Below are positions 35,120 to 44,832 of a stretch of DNA of 64,000 bases, piece after piece. The DNA is from Kolteria novifilia. Lineage in GTDB: Bacteria; Planctomycetota; Planctomycetia; Kolteriales; Kolteriaceae. The notes below the pieces were generated by a model. The model searched no databases and was not told the origin of the DNA. It worked only from the letters and a program-made list of their open reading frames with translations. The stretch's first letter is position 1. The number at the start of each line of letters is the position of its first letter. Location: positions 5,022,001 to 5,086,000 of the forward strand of contig CP036279.1 of the NCBI GenBank assembly GCA_007748055.1, written 5' to 3'. The translations under genes and the position numbers were made by a program.

Positions 35120-36796
35120 ATGCGAAAGGCTGCGCTCGACAAATGGTTCCTCATCGGCTTGATTGGAGCGGCCGGCTGCGCGAAGCCCCACGTCGCCGCC
35201 TGGCACCAGGATGAGCGACAAGTGACAGCCCCGATTGAGTCGCTTGCCACCGACGAACGCCTCGACGCCCAAGTGCATCCCGTCCGGTACACCCCTTCGA
35301 GCCCAGATCGGCCCTCCCTCGACGAAAGCACCGTTGCAACCACCACTCCAAAGGTCGACGAACCGGCAACGCCCCCCCACCTGCTGCCCATCCAGGCGGA
35401 AGTACCGATGGTTGAAGAAGCCACCCCGCAACCATTCGACTCGGAGTTGGACTTCGGCCCCACGGTCCCCGGCGCGGGAACGATCCCAGGGGAGCCGTTC
35501 GCGATCAACCTTCCGACGGCAATGGCCCACGTGAGCGGCGGACACCCCATCGTCGGCACGACGCAGTGGCAGGTTCGGGAAGCCTACGCTCGACTCGCCC
35601 AGGCCCGCGTCCTCTGGTTGCCGACGATCCAACCCGGGTTCAGCTTCAACGTCCACGACGGCAATCTGCAAACGAGCGAAGGCGAGATCATCGACGTCAA
35701 TCGCGACGCGTTCCAAGCCGGCTTGGGATCGGGGGCGACCGGGGCCGGAACGACGACCTTCCCCGGCTTGCTGTCGGAGTTCCACGTCGCCGACGCGATC
35801 TTCCTCCCCCGTATCGCGGCCCGCAACGCGTGCGCCCTGGAGCACGGGGCCGATGCGACGGTCAACGAACACCTCCTTGGTGTCGCGCTGGCGTATCTTC
35901 AACTACAGCGAGCCGAACAAGATCGACGGATTGTTGAGGAGACCCACGACCACACCGCGACGCTCTCGAAGCTGACCCACGACTTCGCGGCCGCCGGCCA
36001 GGGGCTACGGGCCGATGCCGATCGACTGCAAACCGAGTTGACGCTCGTGAAGAGCCGACTGGTCGGGGCGAGCGAACAAACCGAAGTCGCCGCCGCCGAT
36101 CTGGCCGAAGCGATCAGCCTCGACAACAACCGCCGACTGCTGCTAATGGAGCCGACGATCGTTCCGCTCGACTTGGTGCCGGGTGAACTCGACGAAGCGA
36201 GCCTCATCAGCGAGGGGCTTTCCAACCGACCGGAGCTCAAGGAGTCGCAAGCGCTCGTCGCGGCGGCATGCGAGGAGTTTCGACGGCAGAAAGCGGCCCC
36301 CTTCGTGCCGAGTCTTCTTCTTGGCTTCAGCCCCGGAGTCTTCGGGGGTGGCCGTAGCGGCACGCTCGCCAACATCGACAACCGCGCCGACTTCGACGCC
36401 GTCGCTTTTTGGCAGGTGCGGCAACTCGGGCTTGGCGAGAAGTTCGCCCGGCGCGAGTCCAAGGCGCGCGTGCAACAGGCCCGATACGAAGTCGTCGGGG
36501 TGATGGACCAAGTCGCCCGGCAGATTCGAACGGCCCGCACGCAAGTCGTCCATCGCAAGCGGCAGATCGAGATCACCAAGCAAGCGATCACGTCGGCCGA
36601 GGCCTCCTTTGAGCGAAACCTGGCGCGTATTCGCGATGGTCAGGGGCTTCCGCTGGAGGTGTTGCAGTCGGTTCAAGCGTTGGAAAGCGCTCGCCGTGCG
36701 TATTTGAACGCGGTGATCGACTACAACCGGGCCCAGTTCACGCTCCAATGGGCTCTCGGCTGGCCCGTCCACCACGTCAATCCCGGCGAAGGCTAA
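35120..36796 (+). CDS. TolC-family outer-membrane efflux lipoprotein
   Basis: A 558-residue protein with a lipoprotein signal (MRKAALDKWFLIGLIGAAGC, Cys at 20). The two OEP repeats form the body: the first around VREAYARLAQARVLWLPTIQPG and the second with long amphipathic helices around FARRESKARVQQARYEVVG and an ending RAYLNAVIDYNRAQFTLQWA, which is diagnostic of TolC-like factors. It would form the trimeric outer-membrane duct for the divergently encoded adaptor and permease. The start is set at 35120 because GAGGAGGGG lies directly upstream; the longer frame to 34943 is not supported. Confidence 0.88.
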   Translation: MRKAALDKWFLIGLIGAAGCAKPHVAAWHQDERQVTAPIESLATDERLDAQVHPVRYTPSSPDRPSLDESTVATTTPKVDEPATPPHLLPIQAEVPMVEEATPQPFDSELDFGPTVPGAGTIPGEPFAINLPTAMAHVSGGHPIVGTTQWQVREAYARLAQARVLWLPTIQPGFSFNVHDGNLQTSEGEIIDVNRDAFQAGLGSGATGAGTTTFPGLLSEFHVADAIFLPRIAARNACALEHGADATVNEHLLGVALAYLQLQRAEQDRRIVEETHDHTATLSKLTHDFAAAGQGLRADADRLQTELTLVKSRLVGASEQTEVAAADLAEAISLDNNRRLLLMEPTIVPLDLVPGELDEASLISEGLSNRPELKESQALVAAACEEFRRQKAAPFVPSLLLGFSPGVFGGGRSGTLANIDNRADFDAVAFWQVRQLGLGEKFARRESKARVQQARYEVVGVMDQVARQIRTARTQVVHRKRQIEITKQAITSAEASFERNLARIRDGQGLPLEVLQSVQALESARRAYLNAVIDYNRAQFTLQWALGWPVHHVNPGEG

Positions 36797-36812
36797 GTTG
36801 ACATCGAAGCGA

Positions 36813-36883
36813 CACTGACTCCTCGTCAGCCAGTGAGAACGAATTACCTCAACGGCAACCCGAAGTGAAACATTCGACAGTTT
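36813..36883. repeat. Family A dispersed repeat, copy 2 (diverged)
   Basis: CTGACTCCTCGTCAGCCAGT followed by GAGAACGAATTACCTCAACGG and CAACCCGAAGTGAAACATTCG. It matches copies at 30210 and 49535 at most positions. It occupies the whole gap between the TolC-like gene and the convergent MBL-fold gene and may act as a shared 3' structure. Confidence 0.7.
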
Positions 36884-36884
36884 A

Positions 36885-37634
36885 CTAGAACTCCACCACC
36901 TCAAGGTCGTTCGCGTAGCGGGTGTCGGGGACGAACGCGGAGACTTGCCGCTCGATCGTCGTGAGGATGTCCTGCCCGACGACGGGACTGGGATGGATTA
37001 AGAGAAGATGGTCGATGCCCGCGTTGCGGGCGAAGGCGCCGACGGCGCTGGAGCAGGAATGCCCCGTCGTCGTCGCCGCCTCCTCGAAGCCATCGGTGAA
37101 GTAACATTCGTGCAGCATGAGTTTCACGCCCCGAACGAACGCGACCTTCTCCTCGTTGTCCGGATCGGCGTTGGTATCGGAGACGTACGCGAAGGAAGTC
37201 GCGGGGCCATCGAAGCGGTAGGCGAGGGACGTCCCCGGATGATCGGGCTGCAACATCCAACGAATCGTCCAGTCCCCGACCGTCGTCTCCTGGGCAATGG
37301 GCCGTAGCTCGTGCTCGAACGGGACCGGAAAGAGATACTGATCAAAGAGCTTTTCGCCCACGGCATTCAAGTGAGTCTGCTTCCCGTGGACGGTGATCCT
37401 TTCGATCCCCTTCCCACGGAGGACGTCGTTGATGTACGTCAACCCTTGGCAGTGATCGAGATGGACGTGCGTAAGGAAGATGTTGATCGACGACGTCGCG
37501 ATTCGATCGCGAACACGAAAGAACGATGTCCCCGCGTCGAGAATGACTCCATCCTCGGGGAGCATGAAGCAGGCAGTATGTCGTGTGTCGCTCGGGTGAT
37601 ACCCGCCGGTCCCGAGAAGATGGAGTTCGCTCAA
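36885..37634 (-). CDS. MBL-fold metallo-hydrolase (RNase Z/phosphodiesterase-like)
   Basis: A 249-residue metallo-beta-lactamase-fold protein. The signature THVHLDHCQG (HxHxDH) binds two metals, LHECYFTD supplies the fourth motif, and LLIHPSP replaces the usual terminal His region; SDTNADPDNEEK resembles the Asp-bearing strand of the RNase Z/PhnP group. It probably hydrolyses a phosphodiester or related ester in the cytoplasm. The chosen start is a TTG at 37634 with GGAGG 8 bases upstream, giving SELHLLGTGGYHP at the N-terminus as family members have; the frame itself extends to 37691. Substrate is unknown. Confidence 0.8.
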   Translation of the reverse strand: MSELHLLGTGGYHPSDTRHTACFMLPEDGVILDAGTSFFRVRDRIATSSINIFLTHVHLDHCQGLTYINDVLRGKGIERITVHGKQTHLNAVGEKLFDQYLFPVPFEHELRPIAQETTVGDWTIRWMLQPDHPGTSLAYRFDGPATSFAYVSDTNADPDNEEKVAFVRGVKLMLHECYFTDGFEEAATTTGHSCSSAVGAFARNAGIDHLLLIHPSPVVGQDILTTIERQVSAFVPDTRYANDLEVVEF

Positions 37635-37810
37635 CGCCTCGTCCTCCGTGCGTACGCACAGGATTATCGGTGAGGCATTCCCCTCTTTCAACTACTCAAT
37701 GGCTATTTGAAGACCTTCACCGAAGAGTCATGACGAGTGTCAGCGACTCGACAAGACGCCCACGCGGTGGGCCAACGAGCGTCTCGCCGCGCCACGCCGT
37801 TCGAGTGGCC

Positions 37811-37850
37811 CCAGTTGTCACTGGCTGGCAAGCAGCCGGTGGCACACCTT
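37811..37850. repeat. Family A palindrome fragment in the gap 37635-37944
   Basis: CAGTTGTCACTGGCTGGCAA followed by GCAGCCGGTGGCACACC, a diverged inverted copy of the TGGCTGCTTGTCAGCCAGTG palindrome. The 310-bp gap around it, between the MBL-fold gene and the multiheme gene, shows nothing else I can support. Confidence 0.5.
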
Positions 37851-37944
37851 TGGGATCGATATCGGCAAGGGCCCGGTGGCACTCTTCGCCAGAACCGATC
37901 GCCGTGACTGAGCGAATCGGAGCTTGTCCGGGTCGCAAGCGAGA

Positions 37945-40900
37945 TCACTCTTCTAAGTCGCCTGGCTCCGGCTCATCCTCGAGGAACTGATAGAGCGGGC
38001 TTCCCGGCTCGTCGCTGACTCGCCACGGCACGCCCTTCCACATGTAGAGCTTTCGCTGCTCCTCAAGATTGAACGGCCTGGCACCGACGCGGCCGAAGAC
38101 CGCGATCTGGTTGCCACTCTCGTCGACGGCCCGGTCGCGATCGACCCCGCGGCTGATGCTGTAGGCATGGCCGCCACCGGGGATCTTGAACTTCGCGATC
38201 AGTTTCGGCTCGGGGCGAGGGCTGAAGCCGTAGTGCCCCTTCGACTCGGCGCCGACGAGCTCGAGCACGGCGAGCCCCTTCTTCCCATCGGCCACGTACG
38301 CGTAGAGGCTCACGTATGTCGATCCGAGCTGGATGTCGTTGACGTCACAGAGGTACCCGTCGGCGTTGTAGACCTGGTCGATCACCGGCACGTCGGCCCG
38401 CTCGATGTTGAGGATGACAATTCCCTCATGTCCGGCCGCGACGTAAGCGTAGGTTCGCGCCAGGTAGATGTTGCGAGCATCGTGCATCTCCAACGCGTTG
38501 ACGAGGAACGGGTGGGCGGGCTCGGTGATGTCGAGCACCTTGACCCCTTCCTCGTCGCAGACGTAGGCGTAGCGGAACTGGGCCTTGATCGCGCGAGGCT
38601 TCACGAGCCCCTCGCCCAAGACCGCGGTCACGCAGGGCTTCAGGGGATCCTGAAGATCGACGACGACCAGTCCGGCATCGCAGCCGATGTAGGCGTAAGT
38701 ACCGATGATTGAGATCGTCCGAGCACCGTTGAGGATTCCGTCCGGATTGAAGGTGCACGCCCGCTTGAGGAAGTTGTTGACCGGGTTGCCGTCGAGCAAC
38801 GTACCGGCGCCTACCATGATCAACCCTTCGTACTTGTCGATGACGTAGAGGTAGGCGTAGAGCGCCGCGACCGGCGACTCCTCGTTGTCGGGATTCTGCT
38901 TCCGGGTCGGATCGGGAGCGAGCGTCGCGGGTGTCGCGAACCCGGTGCAGTACTTAGTCTTCACGTAGAGACGCTGCCCCAGCGGCGAGACCGGCGCCGA
39001 GGTGATTCGCTCCGAGAAGGCCTTGTCCTCGATGAAGGCGATGTCGAAGACGCGGAAACCACCCTTCCCGCAGGCGGCGTAGACGTACTCGCCGCGCTGC
39101 TGGACCTGCTTGACCTCGACCTTGCGGAAGGGGTTGGTGATGTTCTGCGCGATATCCTTGCCGGGATGCTCGTGGTAGTACTGCAACTCGCCATGATGCT
39201 CGAGATGCTTCTTGTAGTAGTCCGGGAACGCGAGGCTTTGCAGTCGACTTCCGATGACGGCCTGCGGTTCTTTTTGCTCGGTGACTTGGACCGCGAAGAG
39301 TCCATGATCGCCGCAGCCGACCCAGCAATACTTGCCGATGAAGTTGACCCAGCCGGTGCCGTGCATCAGGAGCTGCGCCATGATGGCGTTGTTGTCATCG
39401 TTCTCGGAGAGATGGCAATCGGTGCAGCGTTTGGTGCCATCCTTGCCGCGAACGGTGTGCGGCGAATTGGTGCTGAAGGCGATGCCGCTCATGCCGTCGG
39501 CGGAGATCGTCTGCTGCTGGTTGTAGATGCCTTCCCGCTTCGCGTTGTAGGAGGAGACGAAGATCGCACAGGCCGACCGAGCCGGCGAGACCCGGTTTCC
39601 GGTCGCGGTCCCATCCTTGGCCAGCATGTAGACATCGTCGCGCAGCGTCTGGAAGTTGTAGGCGGTGTAGTTGCGGGTGACGTCGCCTTTGTTGTGCAGA
39701 TGCGGCATCTTGAGATTCGCCTTCTGCGGCAAATGGCACCCGAAGCAGCTCGGGTTCCAGGACGAATGGCACGAGGCACAACTAACCATGTCATTCGAGT
39801 GGGCACATTCGGCCTCGTTCGCCCCCAGCTTGCCCCAAACCATCTGCCCTTGCCCGTTCATGCGGACGGTCTTGGCCAAGTGAGCGCGTTCGTTGTAGTT
39901 CTCGCTCTTCGGATCGACGGTGTCCTTGACCTGGGAGATCTCCCAGGAGGTTCCCTTCTCGACCATCGAGTGCTGGATGAGTTTCTTTCCACGCCATTCG
40001 AAGCGAGGTTTGCCGAAAGGCGTGCGCAGGGCGGCGAGATTCCGACCTCCCTCGGCCGCGGCCGGTCCACTCGTCAGCAGCGTCGGTCGCTTGGAGACAG
40101 TGCCGTGACAGTCCCTACAGGTGATCTCGATGGCGGCGCGGACCTCGCCGTAGAGCTTCGTGTCACCGTGAACGTCCTGGGAGAAGTGACAGTCGATGCA
40201 GTGCATGCCCTTCTCGAGATGGACGTCCATGAAGTGGACCGGGATGCCGGAACGCTGCTTGCCGTGGACTCTCTCCTCGGGGGTCGCGGGGGCCATCGCG
40301 GCCTGAAGAACCTCCGGCGTGACGTCTTCGATCGGATTGTTCTCGTAGTCGAGCAGGACGCCGTCGCGGCGTTTCTTGAAGACCGCTCGATAGACCCAAC
40401 CGTGCCCGTGGAAGTCGGCGAACTGCGTCTTGTCGAGCTTCGGATTGAGTTCGTAAACCCGTTCGAGGAACTCCGGATCGGACCAGAGCCCCTGCATGGA
40501 GCATTCGTTGGGATTCGACATCCGCATCCGCGCCGCCTCTTCCGCCGTGGGATAGCGCTGCTTCTCGGGATACATGAACTCGCCGTTGGTCTCCAAGTCC
40601 CACCACATGAAGCCGAGGTAGCTATTGAGGACCGTTGTTCCCGGGTGCATGTGGCAGACGATACATTGGCTGCTCGGAATCGAGAGCGTGAACTTGTGGC
40701 GGATCGGGTGTCCCGACTGGTTCTTGGGAATCGTCGGATCGGGCGAGTAGGAGTGCCCGAGGTGACCGGCCCACGCGTAGGGACCGGAGTTCACCGGCGA
40801 GCGATCGTTCGCATAGATGACGTGGCACGCGGTGCAACCACTGGAACGATAGTCACCGGGATGGTCGTTGGTTCCCAGGAAGTTGAGCGTCGGATCGAGC

Positions 40901-41859
40901 AAACGCGTCTTGTTGAGACTCACCCAGACCGGATCGGTGCGGTTGAGGGTTCCGAGACCGCGCGTACTCAAGCGGGTTCGCGGTCGGCCGGTCTCTTCCC
41001 GTCGTTCGGGAATCCCGACTTCGGGTTGAAAACGTCCCCCACGCTCGAAGATGCGCAGGATGTTGCCCGGTTGGGAGACTTCGAAGTGCGCCAACGGATC
41101 GAGAAAGGGAACCACCCCCTTTTTGACGATCTCCTCGTCGGTCGGGGGAGGAACGGTCTGGATCCGGAGAGCTTCGCCGTGAGTGCTGTAGGCCTCCCCG
41201 AAACGGGCTCGTTTGTTCGGGTAAGCACCGTTGTTGTAGAGAGCCGCTCCCCAAAGCATGCAACCGTTGGTCATCATGCTCTTGCGGACCTGCAGCGTCT
41301 CCTTGGGATGGCAGTTGAGCGTACCGCATGCCACGTGAGCGACGCGCAAGTCACCGGGGTTCACGAAACGGATAAAGTCGGGCGACTCGTTGTTGAGCAA
41401 GGTGTACGAGCGTTGGGGGTTCGCCGAGGTACGCCACGCTTCGGGAAATCGCGGATGGACGTGAGCTTGCACATAGTCCGTGGTCGACGCGTCGCCACCA
41501 TGGCAGTCGGTACAACCCAGGTTGACCGTTGTCTTGCTGTGAGGTTCCTCGATCCCCTTGTGGCAGTGCAGACAGCCGACACTTTTGGTCTGGGCAACCT
41601 CCGCGGTCTGCCGCATCAAGTCGATCTCGGCGTGAGCTGGCGGATAGGGATTCCCCGCAAGCGGTGGCTCTTCGGAAACGGGCGGCTCGTCCGGAAACGT
41701 CGGCGTCGAGACGACCTCCTCGACCTCCTCGACTTCCTCCGCGACCGCTTGGCGATCGGTGACCGTGTCGACGGCCAGCATCACGGTGACCATGATGACG
41801 GAGGCGAGCGCGATTGCGTAGCAGAGATACAATCGACGACGAATGGCAGGGCGGGTCAC
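37945..41859 (-). CDS. Decaheme cytochrome c fused to LVIVD-repeat propeller
   Basis: A 1,304-residue exported protein with a GTG start preceded by GGGAGG. After a basic N-terminus and one hydrophobic segment (~10-30), a Glu/Val-rich linker leads to ten heme sites from residue ~96 to ~830: nine CxxCH (e.g. CLHCH, CTDCH, CIVCH, CRDCH, CFGCH) and one CX4CH (CGTLNCH). Residues ~860-1230 hold LVIVD-type repeats, such as AYIGCDAGLVVVDLQDP and YAYVCDEEGVKVLDITEP, predicting a beta-propeller. Multiheme domains conduct electrons across the periplasm or outward; LVIVD propellers are surface-associated modules of unknown ligand. The next gene upstream on this strand is an outer-membrane barrel candidate, so a trans-envelope electron conduit is possible. 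Confidence 0.88.
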   Translation of the reverse strand: MTRPAIRRRLYLCYAIALASVIMVTVMLAVDTVTDRQAVAEEVEEVEEVVSTPTFPDEPPVSEEPPLAGNPYPPAHAEIDLMRQTAEVAQTKSVGCLHCHKGIEEPHSKTTVNLGCTDCHGGDASTTDYVQAHVHPRFPEAWRTSANPQRSYTLLNNESPDFIRFVNPGDLRVAHVACGTLNCHPKETLQVRKSMMTNGCMLWGAALYNNGAYPNKRARFGEAYSTHGEALRIQTVPPPTDEEIVKKGVVPFLDPLAHFEVSQPGNILRIFERGGRFQPEVGIPERREETGRPRTRLSTRGLGTLNRTDPVWVSLNKTRLLDPTLNFLGTNDHPGDYRSSGCTACHVIYANDRSPVNSGPYAWAGHLGHSYSPDPTIPKNQSGHPIRHKFTLSIPSSQCIVCHMHPGTTVLNSYLGFMWWDLETNGEFMYPEKQRYPTAEEAARMRMSNPNECSMQGLWSDPEFLERVYELNPKLDKTQFADFHGHGWVYRAVFKKRRDGVLLDYENNPIEDVTPEVLQAAMAPATPEERVHGKQRSGIPVHFMDVHLEKGMHCIDCHFSQDVHGDTKLYGEVRAAIEITCRDCHGTVSKRPTLLTSGPAAAEGGRNLAALRTPFGKPRFEWRGKKLIQHSMVEKGTSWEISQVKDTVDPKSENYNERAHLAKTVRMNGQGQMVWGKLGANEAECAHSNDMVSCASCHSSWNPSCFGCHLPQKANLKMPHLHNKGDVTRNYTAYNFQTLRDDVYMLAKDGTATGNRVSPARSACAIFVSSYNAKREGIYNQQQTISADGMSGIAFSTNSPHTVRGKDGTKRCTDCHLSENDDNNAIMAQLLMHGTGWVNFIGKYCWVGCGDHGLFAVQVTEQKEPQAVIGSRLQSLAFPDYYKKHLEHHGELQYYHEHPGKDIAQNITNPFRKVEVKQVQQRGEYVYAACGKGGFRVFDIAFIEDKAFSERITSAPVSPLGQRLYVKTKYCTGFATPATLAPDPTRKQNPDNEESPVAALYAYLYVIDKYEGLIMVGAGTLLDGNPVNNFLKRACTFNPDGILNGARTISIIGTYAYIGCDAGLVVVDLQDPLKPCVTAVLGEGLVKPRAIKAQFRYAYVCDEEGVKVLDITEPAHPFLVNALEMHDARNIYLARTYAYVAAGHEGIVILNIERADVPVIDQVYNADGYLCDVNDIQLGSTYVSLYAYVADGKKGLAVLELVGAESKGHYGFSPRPEPKLIAKFKIPGGGHAYSISRGVDRDRAVDESGNQIAVFGRVGARPFNLEEQRKLYMWKGVPWRVSDEPGSPLYQFLEDEPEPGDLEE

Positions 41860-42192
41860 GCCAGCTTACCTCCCGGAAGGCACAAAGGTTGGCTCGCTTG
41901 TTCACCATCACGTTGAGGCGAATCAGCAGGGCGCGAGACGAAGACCGACGGTCACGACGAGGTTGCGGGCAACCTCGAGAAGCGATCGCGCGGTCGCGTC
42001 AAACTTCAGCGAAACGGTCAAAGCACGACCAAACGGCTAGGAAGAGGGCATTCCCCCCCACTCCGCGCGTCACACTCAAACAGTTTCCCCCAACAGTGTC
42101 AAGAGACATGTCGGAAGTTGACCATGGCCACATTGGAGAGAGAGAAAACCTAGGCAAGCAGGGAGGCGAGCCTCCGAAGAGGCGAAGGGAAG
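41860..42192. other. Gap between the multiheme gene and the barrel gene
   Basis: About 330 bp with no supported gene. Apart from the small hairpin at 42162 and the ribosome-binding site of the multiheme gene I see nothing. A promoter for the multiheme gene is expected here but no boxes stand out. Confidence 0.4.
42162..42175 (-). terminator. Small hairpin after the barrel gene
   Basis: GGAGGCGAGCCTCC is a perfect inverted repeat about 18 bp past the stop codon of the minus-strand barrel gene. It is short and lacks a T-tract, so termination is only possible. Confidence 0.25.
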
Positions 42193-44418
42193 TTAGTACA
42201 AGAGTTCGAGTTGCATGAAGCCTTGCATGAAGGTGCTGATCGAGCCATCGAAATTTTCGTAGATGTCCCGGAAGCCGTCCCACGGGAAGAGCCCCGCGAT
42301 CCCGGCGACCAAGATGACGTTGTTGTTGAGCAGCGGCCGGTACTCGGCACCCAGACTGACATCGACGCCGATACCGTTGGCAATTTGGTCTTGGAAGAGA
42401 AACTGGCGAAGTACCTCCGTCGAGTCAAACCAGAGGCAGTTGGTATTCTGGATAAAGCGGAGCTTCGGGGTCGCCTCGACGTCGAAGCCGACGTTGTAGA
42501 GGAACAGGCCCGGGTTGACGAAGTTCGGTTGTCCTTGAACCTTGCTCGAACGCAAGTCGGGAACAAGGCTGAAACGCTGCACGAGATTCACGCCCTGCAG
42601 TGGAATCCCCTGGCGATTCCAGTAGCTGAACTCGCCACCCGCGAAGGCGGGATTGTCGTTGATCGAGTCGAAGCCGGTCGCCTCTTGGTCGTTGATGTCG
42701 TGATCGCCGGAGTACCAAAGAAACGACGATCGGAACCGGAACCAGTCCCGGTCGTAAGAAGCTTCCAACGCGAACATCTGGGCGTTGATCGACTGCGGCT
42801 GTCCGCCGAGCGGATTGAGACTGTCGCGACCGAGAGCCCAGTAGAAGGAGTGGCTGAGGTTGTAGCGGCCGATGTGGCCATCCCCATTCCATCCGAGGTA
42901 GTACGACTCGACCTGGTGGGGCGTGAAGACGCCGACGGGGTCGGGACGCGCAAGCCGCTGGTTGTTGTCGAAGACGAAGCTCGGCTGGTCCTTGTCGTAG
43001 AGAAAGCTGAACTGCGTCGTATAGCCGGGAACGAAGGTGTCCTCACGATAGTAGTTCATGATGACGGTGTTCTTGTTGCGGTCGTGGAAGGTATTGAGCT
43101 CGCTGTTGATGTCCTTGTCGGTCTGGTCGAACCAAAGGATGTTGAACTGGGTACGCGATGCCTTCCCGGTCCCGAAGAGTCGCACGCCGCGATTGACGTC
43201 GACGAACATGAAGCCGCGAAAGTCGGAGTTGAAGAACTGCGACCCGGCGCGAACCGACATGAAGTCGTAGTGCGGGCTGAGGTCGGAGATCTTCATCTCG
43301 AAGAACCATTCCTCGAGCGACGTCCAGGTCCGCGAGCGGGTGGTGCCGTTGAGGACGTTCGGATTGACGATGGCGAGTTCTTCGAGGTCGAGATGGTTGA
43401 CGTTGAAGACCGGCGCGATGCGGACCGCCCAGTCGATCGGCTTGAAGACCGCGGTGTCGCCGTGAAAGAGATCGAACTGGAGGCGGAAGAACTGCGTGTA
43501 GAAGAACTGCTCGGGTCGGCCGAAGAACTCTTCCTCGAAGGGTCGCGCGGTGCTCTCGAAGGGGGTCGTCGGGTTGGGCAGCCCGCGTCCCTCGGCGATC
43601 GCGAGCGTCGCCGCGGTGATATTGAGGAAGGTCTGTTCACCGATGATCGGGTAGTCGCCCTTGAGCACGTTTTGGTTGAACGGATCCCACCAGTGCCCGA
43701 GCGTGTAGGGGTAGTCTTCGTCGAACGGATGGGCTCGGTCGTACCGATCCCACGCCGGAAAGCCCTCGCGCCAACGGTCGGTCACCGGCACGAAGTGGCT
43801 GTTCTCCTGAAACTCGCCGGGAATGATACCACTGGGCCCCGTGAATCCGAGGGGCGGGTCCATCGGCGTTCGCAGCAGCACCGATCCATCCTCGTAGGGA
43901 TCGGCCGGCGGCCGGGAAGGTGTCGATTCGCGGAAGGGTCGGCGCAGGACTTCGGGTCGGATCGCGTCGGTCGATGCCGATTCCTGGGCGACTTCGGTGT
44001 CGGCGACACTCGTCAGCGGTGGGAACGCCGTCTGCATTCCTGGGGCGACGAAGTGCTGAATCGTTTCCGCGGAGGTCTCTTGGTCGCTGGCGCCGAGCGT
44101 GACCTCTGGCGAAACTTCGAGCAGGTCGATGCCCACTTCCGTGGGAAGGGGTAGTTCCGCGACGGGCAAGACGGGGCCAGGGGCCACGTCAGGATTGACC
44201 CCGTTCGTCCATCCCTGCGCATCGCGGGCGAACGTCTCTGGTGGCGGCGCGGCGGGGGGCATCTCCGCGAGGGTTGAATCGATCCGACCCTCGAGACGTT
44301 GGCGCGACTCTTCCTTCTGGACCTGGTCGCCGCTCGCGGCAACGGGCTCCATCGAGAACAGAAGCGCAACAGCGGCCCCGAACGCGAGTGGTCCGAGCTT
44401 CGTGATTCGGAACTTCAC
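42193..44418 (-). CDS. Putative outer-membrane beta-barrel protein beside a multiheme cytochrome
   Basis: A 741-residue protein with a GTG start and a signal peptide (KFRITKLGPLAFGAAVALLF). Residues ~30-230 are Pro/Glu-rich and low-complexity. From ~240 onward the sequence alternates polar and aromatic residues in beta-strand fashion (FFYTQFFRLQFDLFHG, WFFEMKISDLSPHYDFMSVR, RFRSSFLWYSGDHD) and it ends in LELLY, an aromatic C-terminus typical of BAM-assembled barrels. I do not recognise a named family. Lying directly upstream of the decaheme-LVIVD gene on the same strand, it could be the porin sheath of an electron conduit analogous to MtrB, or simply a porin. The barrel prediction is moderately secure; the role is inferred. 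Confidence 0.65.
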   Translation of the reverse strand: MKFRITKLGPLAFGAAVALLFSMEPVAASGDQVQKEESRQRLEGRIDSTLAEMPPAAPPPETFARDAQGWTNGVNPDVAPGPVLPVAELPLPTEVGIDLLEVSPEVTLGASDQETSAETIQHFVAPGMQTAFPPLTSVADTEVAQESASTDAIRPEVLRRPFRESTPSRPPADPYEDGSVLLRTPMDPPLGFTGPSGIIPGEFQENSHFVPVTDRWREGFPAWDRYDRAHPFDEDYPYTLGHWWDPFNQNVLKGDYPIIGEQTFLNITAATLAIAEGRGLPNPTTPFESTARPFEEEFFGRPEQFFYTQFFRLQFDLFHGDTAVFKPIDWAVRIAPVFNVNHLDLEELAIVNPNVLNGTTRSRTWTSLEEWFFEMKISDLSPHYDFMSVRAGSQFFNSDFRGFMFVDVNRGVRLFGTGKASRTQFNILWFDQTDKDINSELNTFHDRNKNTVIMNYYREDTFVPGYTTQFSFLYDKDQPSFVFDNNQRLARPDPVGVFTPHQVESYYLGWNGDGHIGRYNLSHSFYWALGRDSLNPLGGQPQSINAQMFALEASYDRDWFRFRSSFLWYSGDHDINDQEATGFDSINDNPAFAGGEFSYWNRQGIPLQGVNLVQRFSLVPDLRSSKVQGQPNFVNPGLFLYNVGFDVEATPKLRFIQNTNCLWFDSTEVLRQFLFQDQIANGIGVDVSLGAEYRPLLNNNVILVAGIAGLFPWDGFRDIYENFDGSISTFMQGFMQLELLY

Positions 44419-44832
44419 TGGCTTGTTCCAGCTAGTTTAGTTTGCGACGACTCGCGAAGACCGGGTCATCCGTCGGCTTTCATGCGACTCCAACGAAACT
44501 CCATCCGACGGCAGAAACGTGACCCAAACTGTTCACCGACTTCACGCACTAGACTGTAGATCGGTCAGGACTCGACAGATCGTGAGGTTTTTTCCGTTTG
44601 TGACGGCTGTTTGGATTCCAAAGGTCGACCGGCCTTCGTAGACTTCGCAGTTTGTGCCGTTCATCCTAAGAATTCCTCAATTGCCAACCCTTTGGTAACC
44701 GAATGTCCAAAGAGTTAGCGTCCATCTCAAGCGATTCACTCCATGGTGCCCCCCCGTGATGGTCGATGTCTCTAGGAAGTCACGCGTCGCGCCCGTTGGT
44801 ATCCATGCTGACGATCTGATTCGAGGTCAACG
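44419..44832. other. Divergent gap between the barrel gene and the RTX/HbpS-like gene
   Basis: About 414 bp with lower GC content and several A/T-rich stretches (around 44580-44720), consistent with promoter DNA for both genes. No repeat, RNA gene or small coding frame with a ribosome-binding site was found. Confidence 0.4.

Noticed and set aside
39166-41916. A 916-codon plus-strand frame opposite the decaheme-LVIVD gene
   Set aside because: The minus strand has ten heme motifs and a ribosome-binding site; the plus-strand frame has no recognisable features.
42211-44154. A 647-codon plus-strand frame opposite the putative barrel gene
   Set aside because: It lacks a signal or domain, whereas the minus strand has a signal peptide and beta-strand pattern.
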